The notes under the pieces are model-generated. The model saw only the letters and a list, made by a program, of their open reading frames with translations, was not told where the DNA came from and did not search any database. Below, in pieces: positions 1 to 5,863 of a stretch of DNA of 9,473 nucleotides. The translations under genes were made by a program, and so were the position numbers. Source of the DNA: Lentisphaeria bacterium (GTDB taxonomy: Bacteria; Verrucomicrobiota; Lentisphaeria; JABSQK01; UBA12247); NCBI GenBank assembly GCA_003477185.1, contig DMTJ01000122.1, positions 1-9,473 of the forward strand, read 5' to 3'. The stretch's first letter is position 1, and every line of letters begins with the position of its first letter.

Positions 1-1
1 T

Positions 2-421
2 ACTCACGGCGACCAGCTCGGGGCACACGCAGGATTGCTGGGCGGACTCAGTGGCGCGCTGACCGCCTTCCAAGATACGATGGAATCCCTCGGCGTATCC
101 AATAATGTGACCACCTTTACTGCCTCGGACTTTGGCCGCACTTTCATTTCCAATGGTCGCGGCTCAGATCATGGCTGGGGCGGGCACCATATTGTCTTGG
201 GCGGTGCTGTAGACGGCGCACAAGTATACGGGCAATTCCCGGATATTGACCTGCAGAGCAGTCCCCATGATACCGGTCGCGGTCGCTGGCTGCCGACCAC
301 GAGTGTGGATCAATACGCTGCCACCTTGGCAAAATGGTTTGGCGTAAGCGATTCCGATATCGATACCGTGCTTCCAAACCTAGGAAACTTCAGCCAGCGC
401 AACTTAGGCTTCCTTGGCTGA
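2..421 (+). CDS. DUF1501 family protein, C-terminal part (5' end outside window)
   Basis: The reading frame is open from the window edge to the TGA at 419-421, giving 139 residues that are the C-terminal end of a DUF1501 protein. The fragment opens with THGDQ, matching the family's FDTHGxQ region. It continues through TASDFGRTF, SNGRGSDHGWGGHH and VLGGAV, and ends in NLGFLG. DUF1501 proteins belong to the alkaline-phosphatase/sulfatase-like superfamily, are usually Tat-exported, and often sit beside a DUF1800 gene; the signal peptide and any partner would lie outside this window. The Asp and His residues of the DHGWGGHH block resemble metal ligands of that superfamily, but the substrate is unknown. 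The TTG at position 35 is an internal codon, not a start. The family call is strong; the function is not known. Confidence 0.88.
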   Translation, partial: THGDQLGAHAGLLGGLSGALTAFQDTMESLGVSNNVTTFTASDFGRTFISNGRGSDHGWGGHHIVLGGAVDGAQVYGQFPDIDLQSSPHDTGRGRWLPTTSVDQYAATLAKWFGVSDSDIDTVLPNLGNFSQRNLGFLG

Positions 422-430
422 TCGTTGGGT

Positions 431-458
431 TTACAAATCATGTTCGTCGCGTTATGGT
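431..458 (+). promoter_or_regulatory. Possible weak sigma-70-like promoter upstream of the repeat protein
   Basis: The 100-nt gap after the DUF1501 stop contains TTACAA (431-436) and TATGGT (453-458) separated by 16 nt, in the right place to serve the gene starting at 522. The -35 match is poor and the -10 match is partial (4 of 6). No terminator hairpin was seen in this gap, so readthrough from the DUF1501 gene is equally possible. Confidence 0.2.
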
Positions 459-508
459 AGGGCATGAATTGTGCCTGCCGCGTTTGGACGGTGGAAACGA
501 GACCGATC

Positions 509-514
509 AAGAGG
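509..514 (+). promoter_or_regulatory. Ribosome binding site fixing the GTG start at 522
   Basis: AAGAGG lies 7 nt upstream of GTG 522. This favours a start at 522 over the upstream in-frame GTG at 471, which lacks a comparable site and would add 17 residues of unconvincing sequence. Confidence 0.6.
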
Positions 515-521
515 TATCACA

Positions 522-2804
522 GTGGCAAATGACGACCCAATCCCCCCTCGGAAGAAGCTCAGCCTGCGTGTGCCTGGACAGGCTACCGAACCTGCTGCTG
601 ACGGAGAGGACAAGACCCAGCCGATTGGCGCGCCCAAGGCCGGGCCGCGCAGCCATGCAGCTACGGTAAGTTCTCAGGAGCATTCACCCACTCCACCCGG
701 CGCTCGGCCGAAGGTGACTGTGAAGGAAACCGGAGAGATCGAGACTGCAAACATTCGGGCGGTCTCTGCGAATAGTCAGGCTCCAGCCATGCCAAAGCCG
801 CGCGTTTCTGTCAGCAGCCAGCAGCCCACGGACACCACCCGCCCACTCGGCGTTCGGCCAGGGCTTTCGACCAAGCCCGGAAATACGACCCAGGACGATC
901 CAGGACCAGCGGCGCGCGTGAGTGACACGACCGCACATCTGCGGCCCCGTCAGGCTCCGTCGCCGCAGATGGCCCCCACTGATTCGACCACCATGTTGCG
1001 GCGCAAGGGCGACGGAACGTCGCCCGTCCAGAAGAAGGGCGTGCGGGACACCAGCAAGTCGATGCGTCGTAAACCGGGTGCGGGTACCCCTGCCATTAGC
1101 GATACGACGATGGCAATTCGCAACCGGCCCAAGGCAGATGCGCCGACCGAAGACAGCGAATTAGTACCACCGCCACGTGGCCTCGTTTCTGATGGCACTG
1201 TCGCTCTCCAGAAGAAAGATCGCGACAGCAGCAAGAGCATTCGCCGTCGCCGCAGAGTCGGAAGTATTGATGGGGAAGCTGCGACCGTCGACAGCGCCGC
1301 CACAGACGAGGCAGGTGCCACTACACCTTCAGATACCACGCAAGGCATTCGTCGGCGCCCTGTCGCCCCAAGTGCCGTTTCGACCGATAGCACCCGTGCA
1401 CTGCGCGCCAAACGTCGGCTGGCCACGCAGATCGCCCCAGCAATGCAAGCGAATGAGTTTGCCACCGAAGACAGCGAATCTGCGCCGCCTCCAGGAGCTA
1501 GTGCGAACGATCCGGCCCTCGCCTCCGGACCAAGTACGCGCGTCGAAAACTCGACCGACGAGACCGCAGCCATCCGCGCCCGAGTAAAGTCAGCCCCCAC
1601 CCGAGGTGGCGGTTCTGGCCCGCAGCCCTCCGCCGCGCGTCCTGGCTTGACCGATACATCTACCAGTATTTCGCGTCGTGCGATTGGCACCGATACCGCC
1701 AGCATTCGGGCACGTCCCAGGTCCCAACGTCCGGTCGACCCAACCGCCACTTCCACGTTGCGTGCCAAGCCCATCGTCCCCGGCCGCCCCGCGACAGCGC
1801 CCGGCGTAGCATCGCCGGCCGCATCATCGCGCGATCAGGCAACCGCTCGGCTCAAGCGCGTGCCGCGGCCAGGTACTACCGTACCTGGAATTAGCGATCC
1901 CATGGCTGCCAGAGATGGAGAAGGGGGAGCTGGCGTCCTGCATATCAGGCCAGGTGACGAGCGCCGACCTTCGTCTGCGGAAGACACACTGGATACCGAG
2001 ACCGTTCACCTGAAGGTGATCAAGGAAAAGAAGAAGCAGCTTGCCGGAATTCTCTCTGCAAGTCAGACTATTCGTCTGCGTCCGTCTCCTGGGCCGCAGC
2101 AGGTCAGCCAAACAGGGACCGTTCAACAGCCACCTCCCGCCGTTGGCGCTGGTGAAGGTGCGCAGCGGCGCACACTCAAGGTTAAGGGGCCAGCAGCGCA
2201 GGTAGGCGAGACTCCAACCGCACGGCTGACCCGTGCAGATATTAAGACGCCAAGCACAGAGGCCTCTGAGCCCGGACTTCCGACAGCCAAGTCGAAGAAG
2301 CGTCCCACGCTTAAGATCAAGGCACCCGCTGTAGACGGTGAGACACCGACACAGGATAGCGATGCGATTCCCCCCCCCAGCCGTCCTGCTGCGGGAGAGG
2401 ATCAAGTCTCCACGCTTAAGATCAAGGCACCTACACAAGTTGAATCCGCCGCACCCGAGCGTGCAGCTTCTCGTTCCACACTGAAGATTAAGCCACCGCA
2501 AGGCAAACCTTCGGGTGATCCAGTCGCGGCTCCGGAAGCTGCACCAGCCGAAGAGGAAGCACAGCGTACCACAAGGCGGGCTGCCAAGAAGAAGGAAAAG
2601 ACGCTTCGCCTGAAACAGCCAGCCGGGAAGACGAAGGCAACCACTGACGATGAGGCAGAACCAACAACAGCGTCCGAGGACTTGGCATCTGGTGACGATG
2701 TTGCCCCTGGTATTCTGTATACGCTGACTTCGGTTGCAGCTCTGGCCGCTGTCGGCTGTGCGGTCTATCTGACTGTGGTTCCATACATGGAGCTGTTTCA
2801 GTAG
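522..2804 (+). CDS. Low-complexity, tail-anchored protein with ~20 copies of a T-x-x-[ILV]-[RK] motif
   Basis: No enzyme domain is recognised. The 760-residue product starts MANDDPIPPRKKLSLRV, has no signal peptide, and is mostly disordered-looking Pro/Ala/Thr/Arg/Ser sequence. A single hydrophobic segment at residues about 730-752 is followed by only about eight residues, so it should be a C-tail-anchored inner-membrane protein with a cytoplasmic body; the topology is inferred. A short motif recurs throughout: Thr/Ser, two residues, Ile/Leu/Val/Met, then Arg/Lys. Strict copies are at residues 75, 137, 156, 178, 196, 237, 273, 291, 348, 392, 410, 441, 494, 516, 551, 596, 631, 653 and 694. In the middle of the protein it takes the form DTTxxIRxRP, and towards the C-terminus it becomes TLKIKAP. 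A second motif, T-E/Q-D-S-E/D-x-x-P-P-P, occurs at 209, 315 and 610. The next gene, a PTS IIA, starts 27 nt downstream and is probably co-transcribed. Similar uncharacterised proteins may exist in Verrucomicrobiota, but I cannot confirm that here. Confidence 0.85.
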   Translation: MANDDPIPPRKKLSLRVPGQATEPAADGEDKTQPIGAPKAGPRSHAATVSSQEHSPTPPGARPKVTVKETGEIETANIRAVSANSQAPAMPKPRVSVSSQQPTDTTRPLGVRPGLSTKPGNTTQDDPGPAARVSDTTAHLRPRQAPSPQMAPTDSTTMLRRKGDGTSPVQKKGVRDTSKSMRRKPGAGTPAISDTTMAIRNRPKADAPTEDSELVPPPRGLVSDGTVALQKKDRDSSKSIRRRRRVGSIDGEAATVDSAATDEAGATTPSDTTQGIRRRPVAPSAVSTDSTRALRAKRRLATQIAPAMQANEFATEDSESAPPPGASANDPALASGPSTRVENSTDETAAIRARVKSAPTRGGGSGPQPSAARPGLTDTSTSISRRAIGTDTASIRARPRSQRPVDPTATSTLRAKPIVPGRPATAPGVASPAASSRDQATARLKRVPRPGTTVPGISDPMAARDGEGGAGVLHIRPGDERRPSSAEDTLDTETVHLKVIKEKKKQLAGILSASQTIRLRPSPGPQQVSQTGTVQQPPPAVGAGEGAQRRTLKVKGPAAQVGETPTARLTRADIKTPSTEASEPGLPTAKSKKRPTLKIKAPAVDGETPTQDSDAIPPPSRPAAGEDQVSTLKIKAPTQVESAAPERAASRSTLKIKPPQGKPSGDPVAAPEAAPAEEEAQRTTRRAAKKKEKTLRLKQPAGKTKATTDDEAEPTTASEDLASGDDVAPGILYTLTSVAALAAVGCAVYLTVVPYMELFQ
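1146..1479 (+). repeat. 16-nt direct repeat encoding TEDSE
   Basis: ACCGAAGACAGCGAAT is present exactly at 1146-1161 and 1464-1479, in frame. It encodes TEDSE at residues 209 and 315, and each copy is followed two residues later by PPP. A diverged copy, TQDSD then PPP, follows at residue 610. The interval given spans both identical copies and the sequence between them. Confidence 0.7.
2305..2431 (+). repeat. 22-nt direct repeat encoding the TLKIKAP unit
   Basis: An identical 22-nt sequence, beginning CCACGCTTAAG, occurs at 2305-2326 and 2410-2431, 105 nt apart and in the same frame. Both copies encode TLKIKAP (Thr596 and Thr631). A diverged third unit encoding STLKIKPP is near 2476-2500. Nucleotide identity points to recent in-frame duplication of the repeat unit. 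Confidence 0.8.
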
Positions 2805-2831
2805 CAGCGATGGGAGCGACTTTGTCGGCAC

Positions 2832-3281
2832 GTGCGTAACATCGCCGAATATATTGCTCGTGAGCGCGTTCTTGAGCTAGCCGCCGAGACACCGGCCGAC
2901 GCAATTCGAGAGCTGTTTCAACCGCTGGCCCAGTCCCCATTATTAGCTGTGCCAGCGGACTTTCTCGAGGCTGTGTTGCAGCGGGAGGAAGAAGACAGCA
3001 CCGGCTTAGGGATGGGCGTTGCCATTCCCCATGCGAGGCCTGTGGGGCTGAGTGATCTCTGTCTCTGTGTGGGGCGCAGCCGTGTTGGAATTGACTTTCT
3101 CGCCCCTGACAACGCCCGCGTGCATTTTGTATTCTTGATTGCGGCACCTGTCCGCCCGCCTGCGCTGTACCTGCAGGTCGTGGCCAGAATCAGTTGGCTG
3201 ATGCGCAATAATTCGCTCCGTCAGCAGCTGTATCAAACATCAGATGTTGACGAACTCGCAGAGATTCTGATGGCTCATTGA
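2832..3281 (+). CDS. PTS EIIA-2 (PtsN/fructose-type IIA) domain protein
   Basis: The 149-residue product is a single-domain EIIA of the fructose/mannitol/nitrogen-PTS class, of typical length for that domain. The N-terminus (IAEYIARERV, then DAIRELFQPL) matches PtsN-like proteins. The phosphoacceptor site is STGLGMGVAIPHARP, with His67 as the predicted phosphohistidine. In the second conserved helix (residues 98-120) the usual late His of PtsN-type proteins appears replaced, reading LYLQVVARIS. GTG at 2832 is chosen because the family alignment begins there and no in-frame start lies between it and the previous stop; the nearest purine-rich site, GGAG at 2813-2816, is rather far away. No EI, HPr, IIB or IIC gene is visible, so a regulatory role as in PTS-Ntr is more likely than sugar transport. 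It lies 27 nt downstream of the tail-anchored repeat protein, and its 3' end is 15 nt from the convergent sigma-54 activator gene. Confidence 0.85.
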   Translation: MRNIAEYIARERVLELAAETPADAIRELFQPLAQSPLLAVPADFLEAVLQREEEDSTGLGMGVAIPHARPVGLSDLCLCVGRSRVGIDFLAPDNARVHFVFLIAAPVRPPALYLQVVARISWLMRNNSLRQQLYQTSDVDELAEILMAH

Positions 3282-3296
3282 TCGCGCTTGGCCGGG

Positions 3297-4226
3297 TCAG
3301 CTTTGATACTTCCGATAGTAGTGCCGAAACTGGTGGTAGGACATGTCCAGCGCAGCTGCTGCGGCGCGCTGGTTTCCATTCGTTTGGCGAAGCGCGCGCA
3401 GGATCAGCTCGCGTCTTAATGCTTCGACCTGTTGGTGGAAACCGTCGCCGACGATTGGCGGGGCACCGGCGATCTCGGAAGGGAGATCGGGCGGTACAAT
3501 CTTCTCGGAGCTGCCGGAGACAAACAGTCTCTCGACGACATTCTTCAGCTCACGGATGTTTCCAGGCCAATGATAGCTCATTAACGCCTCCATAGTCTCC
3601 CGCGTGAATGTGCGTGGTGGGAGGTTGGGAATCTCGCGATGTAATGCCTGAACAAAGTCTACGACCAAATGCGGGATGTCCGAGCGCCTCGTGCGCAGGG
3701 CGGGTAGGTACAGCTCGGCAAAGGTGAGCCGGTCGTAAAGGTCTGGTCGAAACAGGCCATCATGCATCAGAGACTCGAGATCTGCGTTCGTCGCAGAAAT
3801 AATTCGAACATCTACCTGAACGGTCTGGTTTCCTCGGACGCGCTGGAACGACTGGTACTCGATGACCCGTAGGATCCGGTCCTGCAGGCGTGGGGACATG
3901 TTGCCGATCTCATCGAGAAAAAGAGATCCGCTGTGGGCGAGCTCCAGCTTTCCCAGACGCGTATCTGTCGCTCCGGTAAAGCCGCCAGCCTCATGGCCAA
4001 ACAACTCGGCATCCATCAGTTCATCTGTAAAAGCCGCGCAGTTCACGGCCACGAACGGAGCTTGGGCGCGAGCGCTGCAGTCGTGCAGAAAGCGCGCTAG
4101 CAGCTCCTTGCCGGCTCCGCGTTCACCGCGAATCAGGACCGGCCGAGGAAGCTTGCTGATTTGCACGGCCTGCTCAAGCAAGCGCTGCATGCAAGCGCTC
4201 TGTGCGATCCCCGCAAACTTGCTCAT
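3297..4226 (-). CDS. pspF: PspF-like sigma-54-dependent transcriptional activator
   Basis: A 309-residue bacterial enhancer-binding protein made of an AAA+ domain and a C-terminal helix-turn-helix, with no N-terminal receiver, PAS or GAF domain, which is the PspF architecture. Visible elements are Walker A GERGAGKE (34-41), the sigma-54 contact loop (81-86, written GGFTGA instead of the usual GAFTGA), Walker B SLFLDEIG (101-108), sensor region ISATNADL, arginine-finger region FRPDLYDRL (159-167), [14 protein letters not shown] (220-233), and a terminal HTH ending [13 protein letters not shown], very like E. coli PspF. It hydrolyses ATP to remodel the sigma-54 RNA polymerase closed complex. 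In enterobacteria PspF drives the phage-shock (membrane stress) operon; no pspA homologue is visible here, so the target genes are unknown. The ATG overlaps the TGA of the preceding SRPBCC gene by 4 nt, implying translational coupling. The symbol is given by resemblance only. Confidence 0.85.
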   Translation of the reverse strand: MSKFAGIAQSACMQRLLEQAVQISKLPRPVLIRGERGAGKELLARFLHDCSARAQAPFVAVNCAAFTDELMDAELFGHEAGGFTGATDTRLGKLELAHSGSLFLDEIGNMSPRLQDRILRVIEYQSFQRVRGNQTVQVDVRIISATNADLESLMHDGLFRPDLYDRLTFAELYLPALRTRRSDIPHLVVDFVQALHREIPNLPPRTFTRETMEALMSYHWPGNIRELKNVVERLFVSGSSEKIVPPDLPSEIAGAPPIVGDGFHQQVEALRRELILRALRQTNGNQRAAAAALDMSYHQFRHYYRKYQS

Positions 4227-4816
4227 GGACTGTTGTTCTCGCTGGCAGCGGGCTCCGGGGCAGCGGTCTCTCCAGCCGCAGCGGGGCCGGCGGTTGGCTC
4301 CTCGGCCAATGCCTTGAGTTTGCCAAGGCCGTGCTCAAACATCGGCCCGACCATCCCGTCCACGGCTGCCGAGAGGTAGCCACCCACGACCGGGAGGTCC
4401 GACACACCGTCCAATCGCCAGATCACCACGGTTGCGGAGTCCGCAACCTTGTAAGAAATAGTGGACTTGCAAGCAAGTTTTCCATTGTCAAACCACGTTT
4501 CATAGGCGATGCCGTCATCATTGTCTGCCGTGATCTCAAGCCGACCCGCACCTTTCTCGCCCTTCCAGCTCTGGGTTGCGCCTACGCCCTGGGTCTGTTC
4601 ACTGGTGGTCACCTTCAACGTCGGGTCTGCCTCCTGCCATGGGGTCCACTCCGGCCAACGGGCCAGATCGCTTACCAAGTCCTGCACTGTATGTTTGGGC
4701 GCAGTGACGGTTATCTCTCGCTCCACGGAGTACTCCCTGGGCAAGGTGAGTCCGAAAATAATGAACAGCACGGCGAAAAGGGCAAGGCCAAGGAGGCATA
4801 CTTTAGAAAAGGTCAT
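4223..4816 (-). CDS. Membrane-anchored SRPBCC (START/polyketide-cyclase-like) protein
   Basis: The 197-residue product has an N-terminal transmembrane segment (about 5-24), then a domain of the SRPBCC/helix-grip type (about 30-170), then an Ala/Pro/Glu-rich tail (172-197) likely to be disordered. The marks of the fold are the opening [13 protein letters not shown] strand, [17 protein letters not shown] (the usual V-D-W-P-W-P-W pattern after the first helix), a mid-domain W-strand, and a closing long helix (about 146-171) ending in LGKLKAL. SRPBCC domains bind hydrophobic ligands in a deep pocket; many anchored bacterial members have no known ligand. It overlaps both neighbours by ATGA: its ATG (4814-4816) overlaps the stop of the toroid gene, and its TGA (4223-4225) overlaps the start of the pspF-like gene. 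GGAAG lies about 9 nt upstream of the start. Family call good, function unknown. Confidence 0.75.
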   Translation of the reverse strand: MTFSKVCLLGLALFAVLFIIFGLTLPREYSVEREITVTAPKHTVQDLVSDLARWPEWTPWQEADPTLKVTTSEQTQGVGATQSWKGEKGAGRLEITADNDDGIAYETWFDNGKLACKSTISYKVADSATVVIWRLDGVSDLPVVGGYLSAAVDGMVGPMFEHGLGKLKALAEEPTAGPAAAGETAAPEPAASENNSP

Positions 4817-5838
4817 GAGGGCGAGCTTCCGGTACGACGAGGGGAGAATGCAGGCAGTAGCTGATAGTCTGCGCTGAGTGCAAGGATGGCGAAAGCCGTG
4901 GAATATACACCGCCATCGAAGCCGCTGTGCTGGGCAAATGCCCCATTCTTTCGCTGCAGTCCTAACAAGGCGCTGTGTATACCCGGAAGAGAGTGCAGTG
5001 CGTCGCCGCCGTAGAGTACGGCCGCATGTGTGCGATAGAATAGTTCATAGTAGTAATACTGCCCGTGCTTGGGCGGCGGGGAGCCCAAAAACTCTGCGGA
5101 CTTCGCAAGTTCGGTCACGCGGTCGCCCTGAGGCGGTTGTGCGAGCGATAGAGTCGCGATCCCGGCTGCACGCATAGCGCCGATTTTGCGCTGGTCTTCG
5201 GGGCGATAGGAGAACCCCGGAATTTTTGCCGAATGACATCGCCAGATGAACGCAGCACCTTGGTCCAGGCAGTCCTGGGGAACCGAGATCTGGCACTGAC
5301 GGACGGCGCGCAGCGCCAGCATCTGCCAGCAGCTTACCGAAAGGTCTGCATCCTTGGGCTTGCGTTCATAGTGCCAGCCACCTGCTCGAGGACCTTTTGG
5401 GTTCTGCGCGGCCACCATAATTGCCGTTGCTTGCGTGAGGCTCTGCTGAATCCGTAAATTGGTCTGCGTGTCTGGCATCTGGCCATAGGCCTGTGAAAGA
5501 GCCAGTGTCGCGATCGCGTGCCCGTACATTCTGCCTCCGTCCGCCCCTAGGTAGCCCTGATGGGCTTGGGATTGTTTCAGCAGTTGATTCACTGCTAGCG
5601 TCACCGTGTCACTGTATGCGCTACGCCCCGGGAGGTGACCGCTGGACAAAAACGCCAAGACGGCGAGCCCGGTATAGGCGTTGGCCGGCTTCGCTTGATC
5701 GCTGTGCGCAAACGCCCCGTTCTTTGCTTGGGCAGTCGCCAGCCAAGCCAGCCCTCGGTCGATCGCGGCGTCGGTGGGACGAAACTCGTTCGCAACTACG
5801 GAAATGGCGAGCAGAAGTGTCAGGAAAGCCGGCTTCAA
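4813..5838 (-). CDS. Secreted prenyltransferase/squalene-oxidase repeat (alpha/alpha-toroid) protein
   Basis: The 341-residue product has a short signal peptide (MKPAFLTLLLAISVVA, residues 1-16) and repeated helical-hairpin units of the squalene-cyclase/prenyltransferase-beta type: AIDRGLAWLATAQAKNGAF (25-43), GGRMYGHAIATLALSQAYG (101-119), GGWHYERKPKDADLSVSCW (153-171), GAMRAAGIATLSL (220-232) and ALLGLQRKNGAFAQHSG (290-306). The D-x-D-L-S-V-S-x-W segment at 163-171 occupies the place of the acidic catalytic motif in cyclases, but the full DxDD signature is absent. Such proteins are common in Planctomycetes and Verrucomicrobia and are mostly uncharacterised; enzyme activity should not be assumed. 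The start is a TTG supported by a GAGG site 7 nt upstream. It begins 25 nt after the murG stop, and its own stop overlaps the start of the SRPBCC gene. Confidence 0.8.
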   Translation of the reverse strand: MKPAFLTLLLAISVVANEFRPTDAAIDRGLAWLATAQAKNGAFAHSDQAKPANAYTGLAVLAFLSSGHLPGRSAYSDTVTLAVNQLLKQSQAHQGYLGADGGRMYGHAIATLALSQAYGQMPDTQTNLRIQQSLTQATAIMVAAQNPKGPRAGGWHYERKPKDADLSVSCWQMLALRAVRQCQISVPQDCLDQGAAFIWRCHSAKIPGFSYRPEDQRKIGAMRAAGIATLSLAQPPQGDRVTELAKSAEFLGSPPPKHGQYYYYELFYRTHAAVLYGGDALHSLPGIHSALLGLQRKNGAFAQHSGFDGGVYSTAFAILALSADYQLLPAFSPRRTGSSPS

Positions 5839-5845
5839 ACAAGGG

Positions 5846-5849
5846 CCTC
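5846..5849 (-). promoter_or_regulatory. Ribosome binding site for the TTG start at 5838
   Basis: GAGG on the minus strand (5849 to 5846) sits 7 nt before TTG 5838. The product starting there has a clean signal peptide, which supports this unusual start codon. Confidence 0.55.
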
Positions 5850-5863
5850 ATTGGGATGCTGTG

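Noticed and set aside
454..480. TGG...TGC spacing as a sigma-54 -24/-12 promoter for the repeat protein
   Set aside because: The distance between the GG and GC dinucleotides is wrong (15 nt between them instead of about 10).
471..521. Upstream GTG start extending the repeat protein by 17 residues
   Set aside because: The AAGAGG site 7 nt before GTG 522 gives a better start, and the extension does not resemble the rest of the protein.
950..1774. 274-codon minus-strand open frame opposite the repeat protein
   Set aside because: It mirrors the repetitive plus-strand gene, has no recognisable domain or convincing ribosome binding site, and repeats only because the sense strand does.
522..2804. 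The repeat array considered as a CRISPR array or non-coding satellite
   Set aside because: Repeats are degenerate, irregularly spaced and keep an open frame for 760 codons; similarity is at the protein level.
1824..2831. 335-codon minus-strand open frame opposite the C-terminal part of the repeat protein
   Set aside because: The translation is Cys/Leu/Arg-rich with no family features; it is a shadow of the TLKIKAP repeats in GC-rich DNA.
4202..4864. 220-codon plus-strand open frame
   Set aside because: It lies entirely opposite the well-supported SRPBCC gene, with no motifs of its own.
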